The translations under genes and the position numbers were made by a program. Positions 1 through 8,587 of a stretch of 64,000 nucleotides of DNA are shown here, in pieces (position 1 is the first letter of the stretch; each line of letters starts with the position of its first letter). Under the pieces are notes generated by a model. That model saw only the letters and a list, made by a program, of their open reading frames with translations. It was not told the origin of the DNA and did no database searches. This stretch comes from Psychrosphaera saromensis (GTDB taxonomy: Bacteria; Pseudomonadota; Gammaproteobacteria; Enterobacterales; Alteromonadaceae), in assembly GCF_002954545.1 (NCBI RefSeq), contig NZ_MSCH01000003.1, positions 2,333,991 through 2,397,990 on the forward strand. Reading direction: 5' to 3'.

Positions 1-36
1 AAAAAGCTAACTGGAAAAGCTCACAACAAATAATAG

Positions 37-83
37 GGCGGTTACACAGATTTTGTTACAGGGTCTGGGTAACCGCCTTTTTT
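37..83 (+). terminator. Rho-independent terminator of an off-window gene
   Basis: A perfect 9-bp stem (GGCGGTTAC at 37-45, GTAACCGCC at 69-77) encloses a 23-nt loop and runs into six T. It probably ends a plus-strand gene lying left of the window. Confidence 0.6.
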
Positions 84-120
84 ATTCTTTTTTCATCAAG
101 CTTTATAGTTAAAAGCAGGT

Positions 121-147
121 AATAAAAAAGCCACTTTGCAGTGGCTT
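121..147 (-). terminator. Terminator of the TonB-dependent receptor gene
   Basis: An 8-bp stem (AAGCCACT / AGTGGCTT, 128-147) with a TTGC loop is followed, read on the minus strand, by a T-rich run. It sits 40 nt past the receptor stop codon. Confidence 0.7.
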
Positions 148-186
148 AATTAAGGTGTTAATGAATAGTAACGTTTAAAGCAAGCT

Positions 187-2547
187 CTAGAAGTTAGAAC
201 CACCAAAGTCCATGGAGAATTCAAGTCCAAACATACGTGGTGCACCGGCTACAAATGTTGGATTACCAAACCCGCCGCCAGTATTACCCGCATCTACTAA
301 ATATTCTTCATCAAGTAAGTTATTAGCGAATAAACTAACCGACCAATTGGCACTACTTGCAATACCTAAACGGGCACTCATTAAACCAAAACCTTCCTGG
401 CTAATATCTAAACCAGAGATAGGTGCATTTTCCGGTTCAAAAAATACATCTGTACGGTAGCTGTATATTAACGAGCTGGTTAAGTTTAATGAGCTTGAAA
501 TTTCAGTGCCATAAAACAAACCAGTACTAAAGGTCCATTCAGGCTGAAGTCTAAAGGTATTACCGGCTAATTGACCATTGTTGCTGTCATCATCAATTTC
601 AGCATCTAGGTAAGCGGCATTAGCAAATACTTCAAACTCATCGCTTAGTAAGGCTCTTACTTCAGCTTCCAAGCCTAAGTTAGTGGCTGAGCCTGCATCA
701 GCAGAGTAAGCAACACCGTCTTCATCTTGTAAGCTAACCTGAAAGTTTGAGTAGTTTTGATAAAACACCGCTAATGAATAATCCAATGTACTTTGTAGTG
801 CTTTACCTTTTATTCCGGTTTCGTAGTTCCAAATAAGTTCAGAAGGGACTTCTGTAACCGATATAGCAGGAGCGCCTTGAGTGTTAGTTGTTGAGCTAAC
901 TTCTAACACTTCAGAACGTCGACCTTTTGAGATAGTCGCATAAACATTTGTGGCAGAGTTTATTTCATATAACGCATTAAAACGTGGTAACCAGTCGTCG
1001 TAATCAGCTTCTGCGTAAAACGTTTCGCCAGCCGTATCAACGGTGAAAAGTGGCGCTTGAGTTAATACGCTATTTGGCGCATCTGATTTATAACCACTGC
1101 GTTTTTCTTCTTTCACGTAACGTAAACCCGCGGTTAATTCTAATGCGTCTGTTACTTTGTAACTTACATCAGCAAAAGCAGAATACGCCGTGTTTTCACC
1201 AAAGTTAGTAAACTCAAGTGAATAAGGCAGTACGCTAGCAAGACCTCCTGTTAATACCGGTGTTAACACATTGACACTGCCGTCACTGTTTATACACGGA
1301 ACACCGCTATTTAAAACACCTAGGCAGTTTAAGAAAATTGATTCTTCTGTGCTAAATGGCACTGCTTGGCTACCATCTTCACTAAAGTAGCTAGCACCAA
1401 AAATGCTGGTTAATTTGTCTTGTGTGTAAACGGCACGAAGCTCTTGGCTAAATTGGTCGCCCTCAGCTTCTTCAGCAAACTCTAAAAACCAGGCTTGAGT
1501 TCCGTCAGCATCAAAGACTTCTAAAGAATCAAAACTACGTTGAGCGGTAATTGAAGTAACCGTTAAATTGTCATTTACGTTCCAGTTAGCCGTTAAGTTA
1601 ATGTCATTAACGGTACGGTCTACGCCTAAGTCTTCTTTTCCAAACACTTGTTCAGAAAGTGGAGAGCCTGACATTTCAACAAAACTATAAGGGCTAGTGT
1701 CGCCACCTGTTGGTGCATATAAGCCATTTTTGAATGACGTACCTGAGTCGTCATTTTTTTCGTAGGTGTATACCAAGTCAATCGTTACGTCGTTATTTGG
1801 TGTAATGCGTAAAGATGGACGGTAAGATACATGCTCAAGTGCATGCATATCTTCTTGCACAAATCCGCCTGCGCTTTGTGAGTTACTATCACCTGCAATG
1901 TTTTCTATAAAGCCATCACGAGCACGGTAAGTAAAGGCAACTCGGCCTTGAACTAAGTCGCTACCACCAGTAACAAAACCACTAACATTGTTTGCAGCAA
2001 AGTTACCAACAGAGGCTTTTATTTGTGCGGAAAAGTCTTGTTCTGGTTTACGAGTAGCAACACTGATTGCGCCTACTGACGCCGCCGTACCAAATAATGT
2101 AGCCTGTGGGCCTTTTACAACTTCAATGCCTTCAACATCAAACAGTTCAAAATAAGAACCACGAGATCGTGATACATCGACTCCATTATAATAAATAGAT
2201 ACGCGAGGAGATGACTGAGAAGAACCACTGTCAGAGGTAATACCGCGGATAACAAAACCTGGATTATTTGGGCTTTGTTCTTGTATCACTAATCCTGGAG
2301 TGATGTCAGATAATGCATCTAACTCGCCAATTCCTAAGCTTTCAAGAAAATCACCATCGTAAGCACTGATAGTTACAGGTACATCTTGAATAGACTGTGC
2401 ACGTTTTTGTGCAACAACGACTACTTCCTCTAACTCTTTAGCTGCTGTTTCATCTGCATAACTGTTTACTGTAGTAGCACACAATATAGCTAGAGATAAT
2501 TTTGTTAGTTTAGTAAGAGGGCGGAAAGTTGATTTACTACTTGTCAT
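187..2547 (-). CDS. TonB-dependent outer-membrane receptor
   Basis: This 786-residue protein has the full architecture of a TonB-dependent receptor, which imports a scarce ligand across the outer membrane using energy from TonB-ExbB-ExbD. A signal peptide ends near residue 31 (NSYA). A TonB box follows at about residues 40-46 (EEVVVVA), then a plug domain (VPVTISAY, VEGIEVVKGPQATLFG) and a 22-strand barrel that ends in a terminal Phe, the usual outer-membrane insertion signal. The barrel resembles the catch-all receptors of marine Alteromonadales. The ligand cannot be read from the sequence: no haem, cobalamin or siderophore partner gene is adjacent. It is a single-gene unit with its own terminator. 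Confidence 0.93.
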   Translation of the reverse strand: MTSSKSTFRPLTKLTKLSLAILCATTVNSYADETAAKELEEVVVVAQKRAQSIQDVPVTISAYDGDFLESLGIGELDALSDITPGLVIQEQSPNNPGFVIRGITSDSGSSQSSPRVSIYYNGVDVSRSRGSYFELFDVEGIEVVKGPQATLFGTAASVGAISVATRKPEQDFSAQIKASVGNFAANNVSGFVTGGSDLVQGRVAFTYRARDGFIENIAGDSNSQSAGGFVQEDMHALEHVSYRPSLRITPNNDVTIDLVYTYEKNDDSGTSFKNGLYAPTGGDTSPYSFVEMSGSPLSEQVFGKEDLGVDRTVNDINLTANWNVNDNLTVTSITAQRSFDSLEVFDADGTQAWFLEFAEEAEGDQFSQELRAVYTQDKLTSIFGASYFSEDGSQAVPFSTEESIFLNCLGVLNSGVPCINSDGSVNVLTPVLTGGLASVLPYSLEFTNFGENTAYSAFADVSYKVTDALELTAGLRYVKEEKRSGYKSDAPNSVLTQAPLFTVDTAGETFYAEADYDDWLPRFNALYEINSATNVYATISKGRRSEVLEVSSTTNTQGAPAISVTEVPSELIWNYETGIKGKALQSTLDYSLAVFYQNYSNFQVSLQDEDGVAYSADAGSATNLGLEAEVRALLSDEFEVFANAAYLDAEIDDDSNNGQLAGNTFRLQPEWTFSTGLFYGTEISSSLNLTSSLIYSYRTDVFFEPENAPISGLDISQEGFGLMSARLGIASSANWSVSLFANNLLDEEYLVDAGNTGGGFGNPTFVAGAPRMFGLEFSMDFGGSNF

Positions 2548-2863
2548 TTTAAATCCGATTAATTGGTTAAATTTATTGTCATCAAAAGGTTAACTAAGTT
2601 ATGCGAATGTTTTGTGGCTAAAAAATGACGGATTTATTAAACCACATTGCAAATTTATGAAATTAAGATGTTAGTGGTTTATTTGAGGCTGTTTAGCGAC
2701 GTTGGCTTTATTTAGTGTGTTTTTTTGTAAAGTGATTGGTGTCTGCCGTGGCAATAATGGCGGAACTAAATTTGGTTTTAAAATCGTAATTTTTCATATT
2801 TATGCTTGTGCTAAATGTGTTTTAATTTACTCTACAATTCTCAGATTAGTTAAAGAGATGTTA
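2548..2863. other. Divergent intergenic region, receptor / VOC gene
   Basis: About 315 bp separate the two divergent start codons once the VOC start is set at 2864. The plus frame stays open upstream to 2702, but that stretch has no domain-like composition. The region should hold both promoters. No clear Fur box or other operator was recognised. Confidence 0.4.
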
Positions 2864-3247
2864 ATGAATTTAAATCAAGTAACATTACCAGTAACAAATA
2901 TGGATGCGGCGGCCGAGTTTTATTTACAACTTGGGTTTACTCAAATTGTCGATACTCCACACTATGCTCGTTTTGAATGTCCAGAAGGTAATGCAACGTT
3001 TTCACTTTCTTTAGAAGATGTTAGTTATTCAAATGGTGCGGTTATCTATTTTGAGCATGAAGCGCTAGATGAGTGGGTCACTCTGATTAAATCTAAGGGT
3101 ATAGAGTTTGAGCAAGAGCCAACAGAGCAAAACTACTTATGGCGTGAAGCCATATTGTACGACCCATCAGGCAATAAAATTAAATTATACTGGGCTGGCG
3201 AAAACCGACTCAATCCACCTTGGCGTGTAGAAAAATACGCTAAGTAA
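2864..3247 (+). CDS. VOC-fold (glyoxalase/bleomycin-resistance-like) protein
   Basis: A 128-residue vicinal-oxygen-chelate protein. It opens with the typical first strand (LNQVTLPVTNMDAAAEFYLQLGF) and closes with the family signature around YDPSGNKIKLYW. The frame is open from 2702, but the ATG at 2864 is chosen because AAAGAG lies six bases upstream and homology begins there; the ATG at 2858 is an alternative. VOC proteins are metal-dependent lyases, dioxygenases or antibiotic-binding proteins, and the sequence alone does not choose between these. The gene is 14 bp upstream of the YceI-like gene, so the two are probably co-transcribed. Confidence 0.8.
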   Translation: MNLNQVTLPVTNMDAAAEFYLQLGFTQIVDTPHYARFECPEGNATFSLSLEDVSYSNGAVIYFEHEALDEWVTLIKSKGIEFEQEPTEQNYLWREAILYDPSGNKIKLYWAGENRLNPPWRVEKYAK

Positions 3248-3261
3248 AAAGGTAAGAGCTA

Positions 3262-3915
3262 ATGACAAAAACTAAATCTTCAAAAAACACAAAGCGAACA
3301 TTGATACAAGCCTGGTTAGCTATTGTCACTGCATTGTTAGTTTCAAGTTGTGTTAGTTGGATTGCACCAAGTGTTAAGTCTGAGTTAATAGAATTACAAG
3401 CCGGTGAATATCAACTCGACAGCCAACATGCGGCATTAATATTTAAAATTCAGCATTTAGGATTATCAACTTATGTAGGGCGTTTTAATAAATTTGATGC
3501 GCAGCTCAACTTTGATCCTAACAATATGGCCAATGCGTCATTAAATGCCGTAGTGGATATTGGCTCTGTTGATATCAATAATACTGAGCTAGCTGAAACC
3601 TTGCAAAATGATACCTGGTTTAACAGTGCAGTTTTTCCGCAAGCGTCATTTACCAGCCACACAGTGACCGTTATATCCGATACCCGTTTTAACTTCTCAG
3701 GCGATCTCACATTTAGAGGTGTTACTAAACCTGCGACCTTCACCGCAACATTTCAAGGTGGAGCGGATAACTGGATGACAGGGAAGTACACAATTGGTTT
3801 TAGCGCCGTTAGTCAAATTAAACGTTCTGACTTTGGCATGGACAGCTACATTCCCATTGTTGGTGACGACATTGATTTAGAAGTGTATGCCGAATTCCTC
3901 GACACTAGTAAGTAG
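3262..3915 (+). CDS. YceI-family periplasmic lipoprotein
   Basis: A 217-residue protein with a hydrophobic leader and a lipobox (LVSSC, Cys30), followed by a YceI lipocalin-like domain at about residues 46-215. Typical strands are visible: YQLDSQHAALIFKIQHLG, the SVDINNTELAETLQNDTWFN stretch, and ASFTS. YceI proteins form an extended barrel that binds polyisoprenoid or other amphiphilic ligands in the periplasm; some are induced by high pH. The ligand here is unknown. It lies directly downstream of the VOC gene. The lipid anchor is an inference from the lipobox; most YceI proteins have a plain signal peptide. Confidence 0.85.
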   Translation: MTKTKSSKNTKRTLIQAWLAIVTALLVSSCVSWIAPSVKSELIELQAGEYQLDSQHAALIFKIQHLGLSTYVGRFNKFDAQLNFDPNNMANASLNAVVDIGSVDINNTELAETLQNDTWFNSAVFPQASFTSHTVTVISDTRFNFSGDLTFRGVTKPATFTATFQGGADNWMTGKYTIGFSAVSQIKRSDFGMDSYIPIVGDDIDLEVYAEFLDTSK

Positions 3916-4139
3916 CCCGTATTTAAGTGGCTAAATAGCTTATAGGTGTGTGTTTTTCTCACCCTAAAATAGTGAAAACAGAATATTAACGGCCTTGTCT
4001 TTTGTTTTTCACAATTTAGGCATATTATTTAGAAGCTTAAAGTCGTAGGATGGCTATTCGAGTATATTTGGTTCCTCAACAACGTTAACTAATAACTTCG
4101 GTCTCTTAAATGAGATGTTAGAACTACAAGGGAAGTTTC

Positions 4140-4583
4140 GTGAATAAATTACTGTTAATTATTAGCTGCATCATATTTTTAAGTGCTTGTACAACAAACA
4201 CTCAAACTGCTCAAACCTCACAAGTTAATGCTCCTGAGTATTTAAACTTAATTGGTAACAAAGACGAAGTCTTAAACTACTGGGTAGTTGATAAGTCGGT
4301 AGCGCCTAAATACCCAATAAGTGCAGGTGAAGACAAGGTGTCTGGCTGTGTTGAATTTTCATTGATCATTGACTCCAACGGTATGGCAGACGATCTCATC
4401 ATTGTAAAATCCTTCCCAGAAACCATGTTTGATAAACCAGCGATAGATGCAATTAACAAATGGATCTGGCTTCCTACTGAAACCAATATGAATAAACAAA
4501 CCGTAGCAACCACCATTCAATTTGATTTCATAACAAAAGAACCGGTTAACGAAAGTGAAGTTTATGAAGCTTGTCGGATATAA
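4140..4583 (+). CDS. Lipoprotein with TonB C-terminal domain
   Basis: A 147-residue protein starting at GTG, with a lipoprotein signal peptide (FLSAC, Cys17) and a TonB C-terminal-like domain at about residues 50-135. The sequence shows the family pattern: APKYPISA, a GCVEFSLIIDSNG strand pair, and FDKPAIDAINKWIWLPT. It lacks the transmembrane anchor and proline-rich linker of a true TonB. It is therefore more likely one of the stand-alone TonB_C lipoproteins common in Alteromonadales than the energy transducer. No exbB or exbD lies nearby. Function unknown. Confidence 0.75.
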   Translation: MNKLLLIISCIIFLSACTTNTQTAQTSQVNAPEYLNLIGNKDEVLNYWVVDKSVAPKYPISAGEDKVSGCVEFSLIIDSNGMADDLIIVKSFPETMFDKPAIDAINKWIWLPTETNMNKQTVATTIQFDFITKEPVNESEVYEACRI

Positions 4584-4621
4584 ACCGCACCAATAAAATT
4601 GATGCATTTTACTTAGGATTA

Positions 4622-4656
4622 GCTATTTAAGACTCGCTATTTAAGACTAGCTATTA
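4622..4656. repeat. 14-bp direct repeat, 2.5 copies
   Basis: GCTATTTAAGACT followed by C or A occurs at 4622-4635 and 4636-4649, with a partial third copy after it. It lies in the spacer between two convergent genes. It is probably a local slippage product. Confidence 0.6.
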
Positions 4657-5021
4657 CGCTTAAATAGTTGGTTTTTACTGGCGTAAAACCAGGTAAGCAC
4701 CAGTAACAATAAAGTAATAATAACCGCGATAGGCTCAAATGCATTGCCTAGTAACTCGCGGTATTTTTTTGCCCAAAATAAAGCAAAAAAACAGTGAGCC
4801 GTGAGTACAAATCCACACCAAAAATTAAACAGCTGAGCCCATTTCACTTGCTTAAACCCATACCAGGCTAAATTACCCAAAAAGATAGCAAACACTAACA
4901 ATACCGTTGGGATAATAAAGTGCTTTCCAATAATGAATGTCTGTAACACCGCAACCGATATTAATATCGCAAAAGTAGCTAGTAACCAATCAAGGCCATG
5001 ACGTAATTCTAGTTTTTTCAT
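4647..5021 (-). CDS. Small four-helix membrane protein, unknown
   Basis: A 124-residue hydrophobic protein with four probable membrane segments, at about residues 11-32, 34-56, 62-83 and 95-115, and a basic C-terminus (KNQLFKRNS). The ATG at 5021 is preferred over the in-frame GTG at 5033 because GGGTGA lies just upstream as a ribosome binding site. No family is recognised. It is a single-gene unit, convergent with the TonB_C lipoprotein. Confidence 0.6.
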   Translation of the reverse strand: MKKLELRHGLDWLLATFAILISVAVLQTFIIGKHFIIPTVLLVFAIFLGNLAWYGFKQVKWAQLFNFWCGFVLTAHCFFALFWAKKYRELLGNAFEPIAVIITLLLLVLTWFYASKNQLFKRNS

Positions 5022-5374
5022 TATTTCACCCACTTAGTTAAATTTAAAATATATCTATTTAGAAACTTTAGCCTTTGTAAATTATAGAAAAATTAGACGT
5101 TTAGCAAATCAACAGTTTTGCAGTTTTAAGTTAACTGACAAGTGTCATTAAGGTGGCTGCCTCTGTTAGTTACAGATTAACTCAGGTGGGTGTTTCCGTT
5201 ATTTGTGACCTTGGGTAAAAAGAGTGCGTCAACTGAACTCAAATAAAGGTGGGACGCTACGTTATACGCCGTTATTACGTTACTTGAATTCAAATTTAAT
5301 TTAACATTTATGTTTATATGTTACGTAATGTATATTTGGTTTAAATAAATACTAAGAGAAAATGAGCAAACTAC
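5022..5374. other. Gene-free region upstream of the metallo-hydrolase gene
   Basis: About 350 bp without a convincing reading frame. It separates two divergent genes and should hold both promoters. A vague inverted similarity between 5165-5220 and 5225-5265 ends in a CGTTATACGCC-like motif, but it is too imperfect to call an attC site. Nothing else was seen. Confidence 0.35.
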
Positions 5375-6382
5375 ATGAAAAGATTATCAGTCTTAATATT
5401 TACCGTTTTACTTTCCTCATGTACATCGCCATATCATGCAAATACTAATGCTCCTTTTGATGGTGTTAAATTTGATAATATTGAGCCCTTTGAAGATAAA
5501 GGTATATTTGATCTGCTGAAGTGGAGAATAGGGAGTATTAGTGAATCTACTCCTTGGCCAGATAAAATTGACTCCAAGCAATTTAAACCTTCTAGTCAAA
5601 GATCAGTAAAGCCAATTATTACTGTAATCAACCATGCATCAGTTCTTATTCAGGTTGATAATATAAACATATTAACCGACCCTCATTATTCACTCAGAGC
5701 TTCACCTGTTCAATTTGCTGGCCCTAAGAGAGTTATTAAACCGGCAATAGCCTTTGAAGATTTACCTTCAATTGATATCGTTCTTATATCTCATAATCAT
5801 TATGACCACCTAGATCTTGATACACTCAATCGCTTAAATGATAGAGACAGCCCCCAGTTTGTTGCAGGGTTGAAAACGAAGTCATTTTTAGAAGATAACG
5901 GAATTAATACCGCCGTCGATCTAGATTGGTGGCAAAGTATAACCACTAATAATACTAAGATTACTTTTGTTCCCTCACAGCACTGGTCGGCTAGAGGCAT
6001 ATTCGATAAAAGAGAAATGCTTTGGGGTGGGTTCTATATTGAAAACACTTATAAGATCTACTTTGCTGGAGATACAGGATATGGGAAGTTCTTTGAACGA
6101 ATTAAAGAGAAGCTAGGTGCACCGGATCTTTCGTTAATTCCAATCGGTGCTTATGAGCCTAGATGGTTCATGAAAGATGCCCACCTTAATCCAAAGGATG
6201 CTTTACAAGCATTTAAAGATCTTGAGAGTAAAAAGATGATAGGGATTCACTTTGGGACTTTTAAGTTAACTGATGAAGGATACAATGATCCAATTGAGAC
6301 TCTTCAAGAAGAAATTAAGAAATTAAACATGGATCCTCTAAAAGTAATTATTCCTACTTTTGGAAAGCCATATTCAATTTAG
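5375..6382 (+). CDS. NAPE-PLD/UlaG-like metallo-beta-lactamase-fold lipoprotein
   Basis: A 335-residue protein with a lipobox (LLSSC, Cys16) and a metallo-beta-lactamase fold. The metal motif HNHYDH is at residues 140-145. Further ligand motifs follow: SQHWSARG, FAGDTGYG and, near the end, GIHFGTFKLTDE. This set is typical of the branch that contains N-acylphosphatidylethanolamine phospholipase D and bacterial UlaG-like hydrolases. By analogy it may hydrolyse a phosphodiester or lactone at the cell envelope, but the substrate is unknown. Its base composition and codon use look somewhat more AT-rich than the neighbours, and it has no operon partner, which would fit acquisition by transfer. Confidence 0.85.
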   Translation: MKRLSVLIFTVLLSSCTSPYHANTNAPFDGVKFDNIEPFEDKGIFDLLKWRIGSISESTPWPDKIDSKQFKPSSQRSVKPIITVINHASVLIQVDNINILTDPHYSLRASPVQFAGPKRVIKPAIAFEDLPSIDIVLISHNHYDHLDLDTLNRLNDRDSPQFVAGLKTKSFLEDNGINTAVDLDWWQSITTNNTKITFVPSQHWSARGIFDKREMLWGGFYIENTYKIYFAGDTGYGKFFERIKEKLGAPDLSLIPIGAYEPRWFMKDAHLNPKDALQAFKDLESKKMIGIHFGTFKLTDEGYNDPIETLQEEIKKLNMDPLKVIIPTFGKPYSI

Positions 6383-6418
6383 GTTTTATTATAGTCAGTT
6401 CATTGAGCATCAATAAAA

Positions 6419-6459
6419 TAAAGGGCGGTTATTGTGATAAATAGCTCTGAAGCCCTTTA
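6419..6459 (+). terminator. Hairpin after the metallo-hydrolase gene
   Basis: TAAAGGGC / GCCCTTTA form an 8-bp stem with a 25-nt loop, starting 37 nt after the stop. No T-tract follows, so terminator function is uncertain. Confidence 0.35.
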
Positions 6460-6465
6460 ATATCT

Positions 6466-6507
6466 TCAAAAAAACAAAAAAGCGACCTAAGTAAAAAGGT
6501 AGCTTTT
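6466..6507 (-). terminator. Terminator of the oleate hydratase gene
   Basis: AAAAGCGACCT / AGGTAGCTTTT pair with one mismatch (6478-6507). On the minus strand a long T-rich run follows. Confidence 0.6.
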
Positions 6508-6568
6508 GTTGTTTAATTATTTATAACTTACTTGATGGCACTCGTTACAAACGAGCATTCATAGGGAA

Positions 6569-8179
6569 TTAACTTAAAATTGCTTTTACATTTTTTAAGT
6601 TATCCCATAAATGGTGTTGACCAAAGTACATTTCAGGTGGCTTTATTGATGGGTCTATTAATTTGTTAATGGCTAATATAGCCCCACGAACACTATATTC
6701 AGTTGTGAAAACTATCCCATCTGGTATTTCAACAAATTGTCCTAACAGCGCAAAGTTTTGCGAGCCTTTAGGGACAACAGGAGGTCTGTCACCTTCGGTT
6801 CTAGGTAAAAACTGAGAGATCCCGTAGGGTAATCTACAAGGTACACAGTAAGATGTTTCAAGAAGTTCTGTTTTTTCGCTTTCGTTTAGATCTCCCCATA
6901 AATGTCCTAAAAGCTCTTCTAAAATTTCTTTTCCAGTACATTCATACATAGGTTTTTTTACAAATTGACCAATATTATCTTCACCTAATGCTGAAACCCA
7001 AATTACACAAGTATCTGCCGCTTGACCTGGGAAAAAAGGCTGGCGATAGGTGTGTACATGCATTATCCATGGAGATTGTGTTAAAGGTAAGGGGCTTTGT
7101 ACTCCCATTTGTCGTTCAACTAACCATTGGAATTTTCTTTCAAAAAGGTTTCCTCTAAAAGTTACGGTAAAGTGCATCATTCTAGAAAGTGAAACGTCAC
7201 GTAAATAACGGTCTGGTCTACCTAGGTCTGTTTGTTTTGATGCTATGTTTTGCCATAATTCGTAAGCTTCGCCTGGTTTTTCTACCGGTGTTGTAGATAC
7301 AGGCTCATCATGAGAACCATAAGAATGATTAGAAACAATTGAGCCGATTGTCAAAAATGCTTTGTCTTGTGGTCTAACCTCTATTGAATCTAAGGTTTTA
7401 TCTTCTGCATTTTTTAAATGTAAGCGTTCTACCCAGCGTTTATCATCACTTTCTTTAAAATCAACATCCGTAATACAAGTATTATAATGTATTTGAACGC
7501 CTTTTTTTGTTATGAGTTTAATAGCAGGTAGAATGAACGAATGGTAGTTTGTGTAACGTGTACGTTCTAAAGAGGTCATTTTATCCATATCAGACATACG
7601 GTGATAAAATAGTTTCATGTAACGCTTCATCTCTATCGCAGAGTGCCATGGCTGAAAAGCAAAAAGAGCACGCCACATGTACCAGTAATTACTCTTGAAA
7701 AAGTCTTCACTAAAATAATCAGTGATTTTAGCATCCGCTGGTATTTTAGATTCTGGTATTTCTATTAATCGAGCCATTTGAAGGGCTTCAGTAGCACCTA
7801 ATCCAAGATCGTGTCCAGTATCTTTCTCTCCGTTTGCATGTAATAGACGAACCACAGTGTCCATATTGCATTCTTTAGCATTAGCTTCATAGTCGTCCAG
7901 GCAAGACCCAAGTTCGTCATAAGGTATTAATGACCAAAATTCTTTGGTGCAGCAATATACTTTATCTTCGTACATACGGCTGCCTCGCATTATGTAAACA
8001 GGCTTGCCATCAACCATTTTAAAAGACGCATCCATTGACCCACCGACTAAATCAGTTTCAGTGTTTTTTTCAAAAATGTGAATGTTTTCTGGGTTGAAGC
8101 CAACTTTCTGCACTAAGTAAACTGCAGCTGATAAGGAACCTAATCCTAATCCGTTTAAATAAATTTTAGAATTGCTCAT
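6569..8179 (-). CDS. ohyA: Oleate hydratase (MCRA family)
   Basis: A 536-residue FAD-binding fatty-acid hydratase, which adds water across the 9,10 double bond of oleic or related acids to give 10-hydroxy acids. The N-terminal Rossmann loop (NGLGLGSLSAAVYL) and HIFEKN with VGGSMDA are characteristic. Other family blocks are present: FAFQPWHSAIEMKRYMKLFYHR, SPLPLTQSPWIMHV and FALLGQFVEIPDGIVFTTEYSVRGA. The nucleotide loop that reads RGGREM in classical members reads RGSRMY here (residues 65-70), so the usual catalytic Glu is Met69. The protein is shorter than the ~590-650-residue classical dimeric enzymes. It stands alone and is cytoplasmic or membrane-associated. Fatty-acid detoxification is the usual proposed role. 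Confidence 0.92.
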   Translation of the reverse strand: MSNSKIYLNGLGLGSLSAAVYLVQKVGFNPENIHIFEKNTETDLVGGSMDASFKMVDGKPVYIMRGSRMYEDKVYCCTKEFWSLIPYDELGSCLDDYEANAKECNMDTVVRLLHANGEKDTGHDLGLGATEALQMARLIEIPESKIPADAKITDYFSEDFFKSNYWYMWRALFAFQPWHSAIEMKRYMKLFYHRMSDMDKMTSLERTRYTNYHSFILPAIKLITKKGVQIHYNTCITDVDFKESDDKRWVERLHLKNAEDKTLDSIEVRPQDKAFLTIGSIVSNHSYGSHDEPVSTTPVEKPGEAYELWQNIASKQTDLGRPDRYLRDVSLSRMMHFTVTFRGNLFERKFQWLVERQMGVQSPLPLTQSPWIMHVHTYRQPFFPGQAADTCVIWVSALGEDNIGQFVKKPMYECTGKEILEELLGHLWGDLNESEKTELLETSYCVPCRLPYGISQFLPRTEGDRPPVVPKGSQNFALLGQFVEIPDGIVFTTEYSVRGAILAINKLIDPSIKPPEMYFGQHHLWDNLKNVKAILS

Positions 8180-8587
8180 AGTATGTACTCCGTTAAAGAA
8201 TTATTTAACAATAAATAAAAATATACGCTTCGACTTTTTTCAGTCAAATGTTTGTTTTAACGAATTAAAGTTTAAATGATATAGAACAACTTAAGTCAGT
8301 TTTGAGAGAAAACTGTTTGCATAGCTTAGCTTTTTGTAGTCCAGTTATTAAGTTAATTAGATGCTCACAAAGAACAACAATCAATGAGAGCAAAGCGCCT
8401 GATTTTGCTCTGAATTACGAACTATCAATGGGGGGAGGTTCTGACCCCTATGGATTCAAATAAGAGAATAGGGGGGAGGTTTAGATTTTATAAAAGTGGG
8501 AGCCTCTATTAAGCTTTTTCTATTTTCAATCTTAGCTAAATTTAAAATAAGGCATAACTAATTTATTAGCATCAATGGATGTCTCCA
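8180..8587. other. 408-bp gene-free region upstream of oleate hydratase
   Basis: No convincing gene. It contains a perfect 8-bp hairpin (AGAGCAAA / TTTGCTCT, 8387-8411). It also holds two copies of the G-rich motif GGGGGGAGGTT near 8430 and 8470, the first running into TCTGACCCC. At its right end lies a small hairpin, AATGGA / TCCATT (about 8574-8589), just after the neighbouring gene. The region probably holds the ohyA promoter and remnants of a REP-like element. Confidence 0.45.
8430..8482. repeat. Duplicated G-rich motif, possible REP-like remnant
   Basis: GGGGGGAGGTT occurs twice about 40 bp apart. The first copy continues TCTGACCCCTA, so a GGGG/CCCC stem can form around it. Read on the other strand this gives GGGGTCAGAACCTCCCC, reminiscent of REP elements mobilised by RAYT transposases. 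No transposase is present. Confidence 0.4.

Noticed and set aside
2702-2863. Longer N-terminus for the VOC protein
   Set aside because: The extra 54 residues have no family similarity, and a ribosome binding site precedes the ATG at 2864.
4140-4583. A true TonB energy transducer for the upstream receptor
   Set aside because: There is no N-terminal membrane anchor or proline-rich linker and no exbB/exbD; it has a lipobox instead.
5165-5265. Second attC-like site upstream of the metallo-hydrolase gene
   Set aside because: It ends in GTTATAC and has a TTAAC box, but the two halves match poorly and no inner arms pair. It is below what I would call attC.
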